A stretch of DNA of 64,000 bases from Strongylocentrotus droebachiensis. Lineage: Eukaryota > Echinodermata > Echinoidea > Camarodonta > Strongylocentrotidae. How positions within the stretch are numbered: position 1 is the stretch's first letter; each line of letters opens with the position of its first letter. The stretch is from NCBI GenBank assembly GCA_035222895.1, contig JAVYIG010000643.1, positions 124,001-188,000 of the forward strand, read 5' to 3'. The notes beneath the pieces were generated by a model. It was given only the letters and a program-made list of their open reading frames with translations. It was not told the DNA's origin and made no database searches. The translations under genes were made by a program, and so were the position numbers. This document shows, piece by piece, positions 43,801-55,535 of this stretch.

Positions 43801-46800
43801 CCCTAGGTGATGTAGTATATATTACTTGTTTACAATCTTGATATTTTAAGATATCGAGAGAAAAATACAAATTTTTAGTTATAATTATGGAAAATTTCAT
43901 TTGAGGAAAGTGCATACCCGGTCAATCAAATTGAATCTTGTGTCAGCGGCACATTTTGTACCAATGAAGTTTGCAAAGGCCTACAAATTAAAAGCATCTT
44001 CGAGATGTATGTATTCTGTTCCATTATTCATATTTAGCTCTTTTTTTTTTGTAATACTTTTTTTTCTTAAAAAGAGAGAGTTGTAAATAAAATTGTTTAC
44101 CCCGCTCTCCTTTTTAGGGGGAAACTCAAATAATGCATAGTCATATTTGTCATAATCTTTAATAAAAAACAATTTAACGTTTCCTTTGCCGGGAGTGCTA
44201 ATATGCACAATCGCTCGTTTTCCAAGCGTGCCTTTCAGCACACAAATGGGCATCCCTAATAAACCGAAGGTTTGCTCTGTGCAACATAAAAATCTACTGT
44301 AAAATTACACATTTCCGTTCTTGATAAGCTACAACAAAACCTTTCAACATCTCTTAATTTTACACTGGAGACATGTAAATAATCTTGAATCCCTTAGTGT
44401 ATAACTATCCTACAAGAAACGCAGTGTGGCACAGGTACATCATTCGCATGACACGTAAAAGGTTAAAAATGAGATCGTTACCTTGCCAAACGTAGCAGCG
44501 CATGCAGGGTCAAGGGTCTCCTTTCGGCAGAAGTCGAGGTAATGTGAATAAAGTATACACCGTGGCAAGCAAACTCCTTCACATATACAGTAATTCTCTT
44601 CCAACCTTTAAGGGTGAAGAGAGAGAAAGATAGGAATACTATTACCAATGCGAAGAATATTTGTTAAGAATTATAAATGAGACCATATTTCAATAATTAA
44701 TGAATATATAATATTATTCTCAAACGGCCTACTTTTCTTCCTCAAACGAGTAGTTTAGGACGATGCTCCTCCACCCCTCCCGTCGCCCAGTAACGCAATC
44801 GTTACTAAATGTATATGAATCGAAGTAAGTGGAAACATGACTCTGGGAAATCTGACGCCTGAGAACATGACAATAATGCACGATGTTCATTATAGAACTT
44901 TCGTTGAAATAGTTTCTCAATTTCAGCTATGATTTTTTTTGTATAGGATACTTACACTCTTGCCCATTCAAAGTTGTAATATTTTTTTCTTACCACTTTT
45001 CATGAAATGATTGTGACAATATGGTTAATTCTTGATAGATAAAGTTTCTATTTTCTCGGAAATCTCGACGAATCTTTATACTACTCAGTAAAGTTCCGAA
45101 AAGATGTCATGTTCTCACAATCACGTCATGAAAAGTGGTGAAAATTATATCAACTCTTTTGGCAACAATATATATACTACCATAATAATGCCTATGAACT
45201 CACCACTGTAAAGTTAGGGCAGTTTGTTTCTTCTTGTCTTTGACCATTTGGGCTACAGTCTTTTTACCAGTCGTTTTCTTGGTTTCATCTTTCTTAGTCT
45301 TGTGCATTTCATCTTCATTTTGGTTCTCTACGTCTGTCTTCCTAATCCCATTGTCGACGGTGCCGTTTTCGAGTTCTATTTCGTGCTCATCCTCCGAGGA
45401 AGATTCTGCGGTCTCACCTTCTGTGTAAAGATATAAGTTTCAAAGAGCGAAGAATTTTAGTCAGATCCAACCTTACTGTTTACTTACATATTCAAATTGT
45501 ATGCATACTGTTTGAAGAAAGGTTTGTCTTGTCTATCCGAAAGCTTGCCCGACATAGCAACACGCTGAATGGAATGTGTGCGCGTGTGTACGAGATAGAG
45601 AGCAAGAGAGATTGAGAGAGAGAGAGAGAGAGAGAGACTTTTATATGGACAGAACAAAATGAGAGCTGGAAAATATTTGAAAAAAGATGAAAGTGTGTCG
45701 ATCTGGATGTGTGTATGTGCGAGGAGACCTAAGAATTTTGGGGTAGGTAGGAAACAGGGGGAGAGGGAAGGGAAATGATCCAAAGTAGAAAATGATGAAG
45801 AAGAAGAAGAAAGAGAGAGGTAGAGAAAGAGTGATAGAGAGAGCTAGAAAAAGAAATAAAAAGTTAGAGGGAGATAGAAAGAGAAAGAGAAAGAGAGAGA
45901 GATGGGTGGGGGCTTCCATAGAGAGACACAAAGAGGGGTCATTTGAGAAAACGACGGCATTTTCTCGACTTGAGGAGCTAAAAGGGCTATAAAAGGGTCA
46001 AAATTCACAAGACCGATCTGGTGAAGATGTTTTCAAACTTTCTGGATGGTGACTCATTCCAGAATCTACACTGAAATGTTGATAAAGCCTCATTATGACC
46101 ACGGGCTTAGGTAACACGTTAGATAGCCCATACTGATCACACTCATTAAGCTAGAACAAAGACAGATGAACGCCTCGTAATTAAATCGGGAACACTATAG
46201 CATATGGGCTTTGGTGATCAGCGCTAACAGCTTTAATTCTAACTTAAACAGGCAGGGGTTGGCTGAGAATCAACTTTTTGTTCATTCTTAATTAAAATAA
46301 TAATAATGAGAAGAAGAATATTATTATGATAATAATAATAACATCGTTTGTTTAGGAGCCCTCAAGATAAAGAAGAAAAAAAATACCATAAGCGCTTTCA
46401 AAATTATAGAATGTGAAGGAAAGCCTAAAAAATACTCGTTCATAGCGTCATAAATTGGTAAATCTCATTATGCCGAAAGATGAAATATGATTAAAGGGAA
46501 CTTTTGAAAGCGGCAAGACAGGTCATTCTTTAATTGAAAGTGGGATATTGTTCCACGTTTTCGAGGCGGCGGTTGTAAAATGTATTTGGGACATAAGAGT
46601 CTGGATTTGGAAATAATAAGTGTAATTATCTTGCAACATCATTTATAATTTGTACATGCAGAATTCCAATATATTCGTCTTAGTGAGATATTGTAAAAAA
46701 TAACACTTATCCTGATTATCATTTTATGTAGAATGACTGAATTCTCTAAATTTAGCATTATCATTTATTATTAATTACTTTTTTCTGAAGTGTTTGATTT

Positions 46801-49375
46801 ATGTATTTATTCACTTATTGTTATCTTGTACATTATATTGTAACCATCGTAATTTAGTAATTTAGAATCGAATGTATTTAATGAAACCGCCATATCAACA
46901 AATCTATTCAAATTTGCAGATCCAATATTCATTAATTTATTTGCCTTCTGTCACTGAAGAGAAATGTTTATTTCTTCCGTATATTCACCACGTTCAAAAT
47001 CTGTGCAATATCGCTATATATATTTAGTTTCTCAGACAAATTTGAAAATCTTTGAATCTATTATCAACTAAATATATATTTTGGAGAAGTATTTCTCTTT
47101 CATCTTTCATCTGTTTATCTATTTGATATGATATGTTATCCTTTATGTGTGTATTTAAATCTATAAATTCAAAATGTATCGGCTGCAATGTTTAATATTA
47201 CTAGATTCTCCTCATCAGAGCTCGTTAAAATAAAATTTACAAAATAACATCGAATTTTAACATGTTTCTATCAATGTTACGAGACAAATTACACAGCCAT
47301 CAGTTTCGGATATTAAAGCATATTAATTAACATGCATTTTACTCATTGTCATTATATTTTGTAGAATCAAAAGTAATAACAAGAATATCGCATAGTCCTC
47401 GGAAGTACTTTTTAATTTCAGTTATACATTCATATTGGTTCATAACATAATGATGCCAACCAAAATGAGCAATTTCGAAGTTTTACAAATTACTAAAACT
47501 TGCATCGGACATAACAGTTAGTGATGATCAAATCTATTAAAAGAAATATATATTATATATTCCTAGCTATTTTTCCGTGTGTCACAAACCACGGTATTAG
47601 ACCAAATACAACGGGAAATATGAAGTGAAAAGACACATTTGGTGTCTATATTATTATGTTCCGAACTCTGCAATAATTTGTGACGTATGAGACACTTGTT
47701 ATTGTTCTTCTTCTTCTTCGTATTCCTCTTCATCTTATTATTCTCCTCCCTGTTCTACTACTTCTTGTAATTTTCATTCTCTTTCTTCCTTTTCTTCTTC
47801 TTCTTCTCCTTCGCATTCTTTTGTTTTTCTTTAAAAAATCAAAATCACCTCAAATCTGTATAATGTTTCGTTCTGTATATTTTTTCAGTGATAAACTGAA
47901 ACTTGGTATTTACTTGGTATCTTTTGGAGAAGTATCTAATGCATCATACTTCCCTTTGGGTTGTTCATCTTTAAAGGTACTATGTCCCATTTGCAGGCCA
48001 AAGAAATGAAAAGGTTAAATCTCTACGGCATTTGAAAGATAATACTAATTTAGAGCTTGGAAATGTCTTTAAGTGGGACAATAACGAACATTAGTTGTCG
48101 AATTGACTTAAGTGCTACCAAGATAGTAAGTAATAATCTGATTTTCAGACCATTGTACCCCATGGTCGTACGTTTTATGCTGCGCAAAGATTCAATCAGT
48201 TTAATTTTGGCCATTACAAGAAGTGTGTTATTGTTGTAGACAAATGCTCATGTACCCTTAACAGCTCATGTTATGTATTTTATTACGAAAGAAGAAAAAA
48301 GCCAGTCAGTCACTCAATAGTGTCTGATAGTGAAGTCTAGCAAGTAAACGGGTTTCCTTGCATAATTTGAATATTAGGACAATGCTAACGTTTAAATTTC
48401 ACAGATAGGACATACATGACATATTCATAATTCCTTCAAAGTTCTACAGAATTTGATGTTGGCTGCAAAATGGACATAATATCTGTAAGTGGTAAACGTT
48501 TGGATATCATGCATAAATATCATTTCCTTTTGAAAACGATTTATTAATACGAAATCTTTCGCGGCTAGATGGCTGAATTGAAAACTCTTTTACAATCAGA
48601 ATAGATAACATCGATACATAAATTATTATAATACTAATTCATTGATATCAATGACACTATACATGAGTAGACAAATGACATAATCCAGTTCATCAATAAA
48701 AGCAAATCATGATAAAGATGCATGTACTAGGCCTACGGGTCACAGTAGGCAAATCTATATTTTGTGACAAATTTCAGTAAATAAGAGATGTTTAGGTACA
48801 ACAACAGTAATGCATAACGACTTTTATGAATTCACCCGAATATGAGAAAGAAGATATATGAAGAGAGATGAAGGGGGAAAGAGAAAGAGGAATAAGGAAA
48901 GGAAGAGGACACGGAGGAAAGAAAGAGAGGATTTGATAGAAGGGGGTAGTACATTAAACGACCCCTTCTGGAGGCATGAGAGATGAAAAGTTTAGTTTTC
49001 TTCTTTTTTACTTTTCGACATCATAATCATATATTACTGTTGTGGATATGCAATTAAGACGGGGAGAGGGAATGAACAGGATTATGAGTTATGCTAACGA
49101 GAAGAAAAATCATAGAAAGAAAGAGAATAACAACAACAAAATAACTGATTTTGCACTAATTTCGATGAATATCTTTTGCGACTCAAGGTATATAGAAAAT
49201 GATAATTATTGAGAGCACAACGAAAAAGAAAAAATACATTAAGATGACGTTTTGAAGAAAAAAAAATTGTTATGAAAGGCTTACCGCTCATGTTGCTCTG
49301 GAAGAGCGTTTTCTTCGCCGGATGCTCACCGTCGACAACCAACTTGATCACGCTCATCGACCGCTTACTCGCCAT
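23477..49375 (-). CDS. RFX6: RFX6 winged-helix transcription factor, 17 exons, 939 aa
   Basis: Exons (minus): 49375-49285, 45417-45204, 44605-44482, 40486-40425, 38019-37942, 37391-37364, 32259-32152, 31020-30943, 30261-30098, 29702-29543, 28920-28779, 28409-28315, 27494-27377, 26847-26725, 25748-25074, 24592-24284, 23727-23477. They sum to 2820 nt with all phases compatible. The RFX DNA-binding domain spans about residues 95-190 ([60 protein letters not shown]). The B/C/dimerisation region covers about 210-530 ([53 protein letters not shown]). The 400-residue C-terminal region is Pro/Ser/His/Tyr/Asn-rich and keeps RFX6-specific motifs: [17 protein letters not shown]-like LTPPISP and the terminal PLPSINTVF. 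Human RFX6 is 928 aa. RFX6 binds X-box DNA and in vertebrates drives endocrine pancreas and gut cell fate. Least certain are exon 1 and the start. Confidence 0.95.
27070..27150 (-). pseudogene. Partial duplicate of RFX6 exon 14 start with its acceptor
   Basis: Bases 27070-27150 repeat 26811-26891, covering the first 37 nt of exon 14, the acceptor (ccatag) and about 40 bp of intron. The copy still encodes [12 protein letters not shown]. Its differences within the coding part are synonymous. No proper donor follows; the frame stays open for about 29 codons and then hits TAA. Confidence 0.8.
27540..27780. repeat. (AT)n tract and local duplication in RFX6 intron 12
   Basis: A run of tatata lies at 27595-27622. 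It is followed by aaaggcgtcattagagggacatttggagtgaaaaaatgat (reported in parts), which recurs at 27786-27828, so about 40 bp are duplicated on either side of a 120-bp spacer. Confidence 0.7.
27885..28075 (-). repeat. tRNA-derived SINE with intact A and B boxes
   Basis: On the minus strand it starts ggtgtcgtggtctaatgg (A-box region) and has GGTTCGAGTCC (B box) 40 nt later. It then continues into the shared body tttgccactctccacctg. This is the RNA polymerase III promoter layout of a tRNA-headed SINE. It lies in RFX6 intron 12. Confidence 0.75.
29375..29515 (-). repeat. SINE-like element, inverted copy
   Basis: Its segments ccggctttagctgagct, gggtacacatttacctggat and gccaaagg match the SINE family body in reverse. 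It lies in RFX6 intron 10. Confidence 0.6.
30577..30760 (+). repeat. tRNA-derived SINE
   Basis: Its head ccgcggtctattgcatgg (A-box-like) and GGATTCAATCC (B-box-like) are followed by the family body ctctacctaggtgtattaaa and tgggtaactggg. It lies in RFX6 intron 8. Confidence 0.65.
31640..31830 (+). repeat. SINE-like element
   Basis: It contains tttgccactctccacccagg and taaatgggcaccc, then gacatgtgcgctatataaaa and an ATTATTAATG tail. The tail half closely matches 6118-6155. It is preceded by a pyrimidine-rich stretch with ACAC repeats (31340-31600). Confidence 0.65.
32260..37363 (-). other. RFX6 intron 6 (5.1 kb)
   Basis: This large intron falls between the 28-nt exon 6 and exon 7. I find no further coding exon. 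It is unusual in holding relatively GC-rich islands in an AT-rich background: 33180-33310, 34970-35300 and 36830-36990. The last contains TGTTTGC and GCAAACA, both forkhead-like. Such islands are candidate cis-regulatory modules, but nothing in the sequence proves this. Confidence 0.5.
38150..38285. repeat. Foldback element, family copy 1
   Basis: The arms gattgtaacaat near 38177 and attgttacaatc near 38272 are inverted. Inner arms ttatagataaagtttacatttt and agctttatctatcaagaa also pair. The same gattgt-acaat and gatagataaag order appears at 44985-45145. Confidence 0.65.
39760..39830. repeat. (GT)n microsatellite
   Basis: Runs of gtgtgtgt and gcgtgtg lie in RFX6 intron 4, followed by T/G-rich ttgtttcgtttc repeats. 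Confidence 0.85.
40083..40372. repeat. Polypyrimidine tract downstream of RFX6 exon 4
   Basis: It contains ttcttcttc, then (CT)n and a run of C, ending about 50 bp from exon 4 on its intronic 3' side. On the RFX6 coding strand it is purine-rich. Overlapping open frames are low-complexity artefacts. Confidence 0.85.
40598..40700 (-). repeat. SINE-like element, inverted fragment
   Basis: It contains cccggcttcagccgaac, aggtgctcaagcattc, taccgggtacc and tcacctgggtggagtg, matching 29375-29515. It is followed by a CT microsatellite (40725-40850). Confidence 0.65.
41168..41345 (+). repeat. Dispersed repeat, 'caggtggttatct' family, copy 2
   Basis: Its segments tttggccaggaggggtt, ggtcactgacaggtggttat, atcagctctcaattaa and gggggaccaacgg match 10541-10700. 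It lies in RFX6 intron 3. Confidence 0.8.
42230..42562. mobile_element. MITE-like element with ~75-bp inverted repeats
   Basis: The left end CCTGGGGGTGTTTCACAGAG continues with attctaagtcc, agttagacttaa and cattatggagagcc. The right end reversed reads ccagggtgttttt, atcctaaattt, agttggactta and caattatggaaagcc. The ends resemble those of the shorter foldback at 57968-58122. The interior (about 180 bp) is AT-rich and non-coding. Confidence 0.7.
43155..43350 (+). repeat. SINE/LINE tail, 'tagcgctta' family, copy 1
   Basis: It shares ttattcaaaattgctttt, gatgattaact, tatgtattgta, tgtaggtttattt and catagcgctta with 54995-55200. Both end in a TTATTATT tail. Confidence 0.75.
43578..43684. repeat. 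Imperfect palindrome in RFX6 intron 3
   Basis: Left actgacttcagaccgact with ggaccgaccgaa pairs with right ttcggtctattatcggtct and ggtcttgtcagtg. The centre contains the palindrome atgtattacat. It could be a small foldback element. Confidence 0.6.
44985..45145. repeat. Foldback element, family copy 2
   Basis: Outer arms accacttttcatgaaatgat (44993 on) and cacgtcatgaaaagtggt (45123 on) pair, with gattgtgac and ctcacaatc inside. The internal gatagataaagtttctattt relates it to 38150-38285. It lies immediately next to RFX6 exon 2. Confidence 0.7.
45418..49284 (-). other. RFX6 intron 1 (3.9 kb)
   Basis: It contains a GA microsatellite region (45595-45640 and 45790-45905), pyrimidine-rich 47695-47830 and purine-rich 48845-48935. 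The remainder is AT-rich with no recognisable exon or element. Minus-strand frames over the GA tracts are artefacts. Confidence 0.6.
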
Positions 49376-51506
49376 CCTAGCTAGCCCGTTAATCTACCGT
49401 TGGATTCTCGCACCGTTCCGCTAAACTGCCCTATCAGCTCCTATAACTCCTCCTTCGTGGGCGTCCTTGGTCGTGTTTGAGGCGTTGAGTACCGGGGGAC
49501 TGTCGGGGAGGGAAAGACAAACAGTGGTAGTCAATGATTAGCTATAATTGCTCCAAAGGCCCTTAATGTAAGGACTCATACATGGGTGTTGACACAGTAG
49601 TTCATGTAGCAGAACAGTTTATCACATCACAGCCGTCTCTCCCTTTTGAGTAACAATGTCAAATGTTGAATGTCACAGAGACCTTCGCATTTTTGTTTGA
49701 CACCTACATTTAATTATATTACATTGTTATGTTATTTGTAGTTATTTGTAGTTATTTGTTTATGATATGTTAATGTATTGTTATATTTTATACAAATGTG
49801 AATCGTGAGATGATTTTATGCCTTCCTTTTATTTGTGCATGACAATAAATAAATTCAATTCAATTCAATGTATGACTAGTACAATGTGTGTTTGTAGGTT
49901 TAATTTTGTAGGTTAATTTTAGCATCTAAACAAATGATTTTGTTAAACATCGTTTGACAATAAATAGCTAGAATTTCATTTTAAACATCAAAGAAAATGA
50001 CAGTGAAGTCTGCTTTTGGTGTATAAGAAGAAATCTTTACTGAGAATATCGGCGGTGTTAGTTATTTTTTTCTTCTATTGTTTGTTTGTTTGTTTGTTTG
50101 TTCCTGTAATGACAAACTAAAAAATAGTTCTTTAGGGACAACTTTGCCACCCTTCTTTAACCCTTTCGAAACAAATATTCTTCATATTGTGGTTATGCTC
50201 AATTACCGTTCATTCAGGGTATTAACAAAAAGTATACCAAATCCATAGAAAGAAAGGGACCACGCCAAAAATCTGCACACTCGATGTCCATTATTGTTGT
50301 ATAACAACATTGTACAACAGACTAAGTGCGCAATGTTCAGGAAAAGCGGAGAATAAGTCTGATAAAAAAAATGACAAAGCAAAGAAATAAACCTACGAAA
50401 GGGGGAAGTAGATGCATGTTGGGAAAGAGGGGGAGACCGAAAGAAAAAACAGGCATGTAAGAAGAATTTGGAGAATACGCGACATTTTCAATTTCGTTTC
50501 TAGAAGACAAAATTCTTACCCTCATAGTTTCAGTAACGGAGGCGCCCATTTTTTTTTATGTTTGGAAGCACGCTGGTGATTTTATCTTTACTTGAAAAAG
50601 GTTGTTTTATTATCTCTTCTTCTCTTGTCTATTTTTCGTCAACAAGCGTATGTATTGTATTGAAATATATAAATATATACATTTATATACGCAGTAATTG
50701 AAAAAGCCACCTGCAAGTTGAAATGGGGTCAGTTGACCCTCGTCGATCGACCCTGAGTCGACTTCTGAATGTAGAAATTAGTAACCATTATTGAGCCTAT
50801 AATTTAATGTTTGAATACAAATTACTGCTCTTGATGGTGGCCGTTCACAACCTTTTTCAATGTTAATTTATTATATTCGGGCGTTGTCGTACATGTAACC
50901 TTGTACCACCATTACCCCGCCCCCTGCCCCGGCCCTCCCCCTCAACAAAACCACACACAGGGAAAGCCCATTTTCAGGTGGGTATTTCAATCGCTGCATA
51001 TATAAATATATATATATGTTTATATGTATAATTTATACTTATGTTTTCCTTCCACTCATTTCCCACATTAGAGTTTACTTTCTTTTTGGACACCTTGTAC
51101 CTAAATCCAATCCATCTTACCAGTATGCTTCAATCGCCACCATGTGTCATGCAATTGGCCATTAATCATTATTTGGTCTACATTCGACAATACATGTCAT
51201 CACTTTTGAACATGAGCTCTTAAACGACGAGACGAATCTATTCATAATGTTAACAATGTACAAAATACCTCTGTGATCGAGAGACTCGTCATTTCTTCAT
51301 GCATTTTAGAAGTTACCCCCAACAAATGTTCATCGTGGGTCGACATGGTAGTTTTACTTGTAACAAAACGTAATGGAGATATATATAAATATAAATAAAA
51401 TGCTGGTCAAAAGTTTTGTTACATCCTATGTTTTGAGATCTCTTTTTAATTTTTGGTTACTGACTTTTGAATTGGCCATTTTCGTAATTTATTTATTCCA
51501 AATTTA

Positions 51507-51655
51507 TGCATATGCCTTTGCAAAACACCTCGATACGAATTTTTGTATTCACCTGTTATATAAATAAATGTATTTCAATAGTCAGAATTCGAAATTGCAT
51601 ACATTATTTGTTGCTGGGTAGGACAAACGTTATGGCTCGCCCCACCTAACAACAT
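51507..51655 (+). repeat. Dispersed repeat, 'gtaggacaaa' family, copy 2
   Basis: Its segments cacctcgatacgaa, aatgtatttcaatag, tcagaattcgaa, gcatacattatttgttgctg and ggtaggacaaacgttatgg match 4129-4245. Confidence 0.7.
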
Positions 51656-51784
51656 TTAATTATGCATTTTGCTTTCTAATTGTTCTAAATTATATTGAAA
51701 CACTAGCCATTTCAGATGTTTAAATCAAATAGATTGTATGAATAAAATAAACGCAACATTTGTCAAATCTTGTAACTTTCAATA

Positions 51785-51995
51785 TATCTTCTTCTTATTT
51801 CCTTCCTTCTCATCCCCCTTATTTTCCTTCTTGTTCTTTTTTTATTTTCCTCTTCTCATCCTCTTCCTTCTCCTCTACCTCCTCATTTTTTCTTTCTTAT
51901 TCGTTTTTGTCTTCTGTTTTTTCTTCTCTTCCTTCTTATTTTTTCTCCCCCCCCCCCTTTCCTCGTCCTCGTCATCGTCCTCCACCTCCTCCTCC
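51785..51995. repeat. Polypyrimidine low-complexity tract
   Basis: Runs of cttctt, cctcttct and nine C end in tcctcgtcctcgtcatcg. Overlapping Phe/Leu/Ser-rich frames are not genes. Confidence 0.85.
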
Positions 51996-54994
51996 GTTAG
52001 GTTTCGGTGATGATTTCTTCCCTGTTTTTCAATTCAGTAACTTAAACGTGGGCGAATGACACAAGTATACTGACATGACTGAGAAACATTAAAAGAGAGA
52101 ACATGATACAAATTACCCTGTTTTCCTTTTCAGTCATATATACACACGTATAGCTCTTTCGAATCCATTTCGTTTTTTTTTTCCTCTCTCAAACAAATTT
52201 GTTTGCTTTCTAAATCAAGTATTCTCTAAATCAAACAAATCAGTGTACATATCTTCTCATAATGTCAACACTTGAATTAATATGATTGAGTGGTGTCGGG
52301 TCAGAAATGACGAAAATTTATGTACCAATTCGGATGCCCTTCAGGCTTTCAAGTTGTCGGTGATACACACTCCTTAATTTATATACAGTGTGTTATTCTA
52401 AAAAGGATACTCGAATTCTACCATAAACTACTAGAAATATGACAACGTCCTGATAAATTCCTTTTATTCATGTCAAAGTTCAATTCATCCTCTTTCATAT
52501 GATACCAAATATGTTATGATATTGTCATATATGAATGAATTCGAACGGTTTATTTTAAAGTGAATGATGTCAAAAGTATGTGTAGTTAACACAGAGAAAT
52601 GATGCGTAATGTATGTCCATTTTAGTATATTTGCAAACGAGCGAAACAAAATACCGAGACACAAAGCAAAGCTGAGTGATATTTCTTGATTTTTGTTAAT
52701 ATTCATACACTTTCAAAATTTAAGTAACCTTTAATAAGACATGAGTCCATATAGCCCAAATGGACAGGAAAATCTGATTTAAAAACAGAATGAAAATGAA
52801 TGTGGGGAGAGATTCAATGAATGGCCATTCATTGTGTTGGTGCATAGATCCATCTCTTGTGGGCGAATCAATTTTTATATTACTGGTTTTAAATGGTTTT
52901 AATTCGATCTCAGGCTTTACCATCACAATACAATATGATTTGAAAGGGCATAAAATCTCCTTGTTAGGATATATTATAATAAATAAAGTTTCATGTAATT
53001 TATATGTAATTGACGAGATGTTGCAGGAGGATTGTTTGTTCCCCTTTTGTTTAGAGGAAAGACATTGTATAATGTATATACATTATTTAAGCTGTGAGTT
53101 GGGAATATGATGAATGCTTACGTTAACTTGTGTATGATCTTCCATTGTAAATAATTATTTTAAAAATTCATAGAAAACTAAGGTGCAGGATATAGTTTTT
53201 TTGTGGGGTTTTCAGAAATATTTCTAAACACATCATGCATTTCAAGAGATTATCTGACAAGCGTTTAATTCAAGCCAAATCGCTCGAATTGTCCTCTTTA
53301 TAATATGCCCAACTGGCCCCTTTATATTGTATATTATTAAAATAATGGAAAGTAAAGTTCTTAAGTGACACAAAGATTTAGAAGGTTAAATTTATGACAT
53401 TTTGAAACGAGCGGCATCGGCGCTCGTAAAGGTGAATAACGGGGATAGTGAACAAATGACATAAAAAATATCTCTTCTTTTCCTTTTCTAGAAATAGTCC
53501 CCCTACTTCTAATTAAATTCACAAATTTCGATGATTTAAACATGAGTTTATTCAGTCTCTAGGCAATTATACAAACAACTTTGAATTACACTAACGTGGT
53601 TTTTCTTGTAATATGCTGGATCTGTGTTTACTTCAAAACAAATATAAATATAACTGTTCATCTGAGTTATTGTTACTGCCGGGAGTTTAAAAATGAATCA
53701 ATAATTAAGAAATTTTGTTTTATTGCAAGGGGGACGAGTTTATTTGGAGGGTGCGATTATTAACAATGTACAACAAATTAAAGTATTAAATATTACTTAC
53801 CTCACTCAGAAACTTGCATCTGTTATGTAGGTGCTGAGCATGTCAACTTTAACGATGGGGTACGGAAAAATACCCGATTAACAGAATAAGAGAGTCAGAT
53901 TATATCTTGGTAGAATGGTTTTACTCCAGTCGCAAAAGTTACGATCCGTTTTTTAAATCACGTATAGAAAATGCGTGTGGATCTCGAATGCAATCTTTCT
54001 TAAAATGCTGCTTTTGAGGATCGTGCTGCAAATTGATATCTTTTTACGCGAGACAAACTCAGGCGTCTTGCTATTAAGGCAATGCTCATATAAATTAACT
54101 ATTCTAAATGCGGTCCAGTTATCAGAAGTCCTATTTACTCAGCGGCAACCTCTTACGATATTACTACATCAATTATGTCGTGTGTTTGTTTGACGCTTTA
54201 AATAGTCGTACGCATGCGCAGTAATTGCTCAGAAATGGACAAATATTATCACTGGATTTATGCATAGCATCACGAGGAAAATCATAACAATGAAGTAGCG
54301 GTAGTAGGAGGAGGAGGATGAATGGATGGAGGAGGGCTATATTGCTGGTTAAAATTAGTTTTAGTTCGGTGATCTCAGGTTTTTTTCAGCTGAATTATAT
54401 TTTTCTTCGAAATAACGCCATTGTATCCATTGTATATTATGAGGTCTAAGGGCCAAGTCATGGAAGGGACAATGCAGAAATGCATCGAGCATTCATCGGA
54501 AGTCCTCCTACCATTCTTAGTCTCCTGTCTGTTATCACGATCCATGCTCTTATGTACATAGTTGCGAAAAAAATCAATTTCTATTCTGTATAAGACCGGG
54601 CCCTGGTCTCACATGTAACCCTATCTTTATGAGATAAAAAGTGCATGACATTGCATTATATGCCTTTTTTTCCCCCACTATTAAAAAATAAATAAATCAC
54701 TCTTTCATTTTCGGTAGCATAGGTACGGAGGCATGGCGGTGGGCACGCACCCTTACCCATGTTGACGAAAACAGGCCTGGGAAGGCCAAAGAGAAGGAAT
54801 TAAGGGGACTTGAATTCAGATGAAAGGACCCTTCTCACACCCTCTGCTCAATAACGATATGCCTTGTTTCCTTGTATTTCATCCACCAAGTGAGACTGGT
54901 GCATCTTTCCTTTCAAAAAAAAAAGGGGGGTGGGCTTCAATGGCTTGGCCAACAGCCGTCATGTCTGAGCTTGACTTGATTTACTTGGCTAAAG

Positions 54995-55162
54995 GCACAT
55001 TTATTCAAAATTGCTTTTGATGATTAACTGTGTTAACATTGATGTGCGTTTTATATGTATTGTATTTTGTAGGTTTATTTACATTTTGTTGTTTTGTGTA
55101 TCAGTCTGTTCTGTTTGTTATAGCGCTTAGAAACTTTGGTGGTAAGCGATTTATAAGTAATG

Positions 55163-55199
<37 letters not shown>

Positions 55200-55200
55200 C
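54995..55200 (+). repeat. SINE/LINE tail, 'tagcgctta' family, copy 2
   Basis: It matches 43155-43350 and ends in a long (ATT)n tail at 55166-55200. Confidence 0.75.
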
Positions 55201-55441
55201 ATGATGATGAAGCTAAATCTGAAACTCATTATGATGCGTGCATGCACTTCAATTCTCTTCTCTCATTCTAATCATACATAAAAGGGTGATGTTTGATATC
55301 ACGTGTATGAAGAAATATAATTCTACTGGAAAACGGAATAACATTTTTCTTCCTCCAGTTTTCAACAAATCAATCATACAATTTATTATTTAGCACATGA
55401 TTTCCGCTTTCCCTTGACGGAAAAAATGGGTATTTATCCAC

Positions 55442-55535
55442 CTCTCTCTCTCTCTCTCTCTCTCTCTCTACCTATCTCTCTCTCTCTCTCTATCTATCTC
55501 TCTCTATCTCTCTCTTTCTCTCTATCTCTCTCTTT
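55442..55535. repeat. (CT)n microsatellite
   Basis: Nearly perfect tctctc with tatctc interruptions. Confidence 0.95.

Noticed and set aside
49094-49375. 93-codon reading of the RFX6 first exon running through its donor
   Set aside because: Only the first 30 codons to the GT at 49284 are exon; phase matches the next exon, and the rest is intron.
52790-53110. 106-codon plus-strand frame in the RFX6 upstream region
   Set aside because: No recognised domain, AT-rich, no splice or promoter support; length is within chance for this composition.
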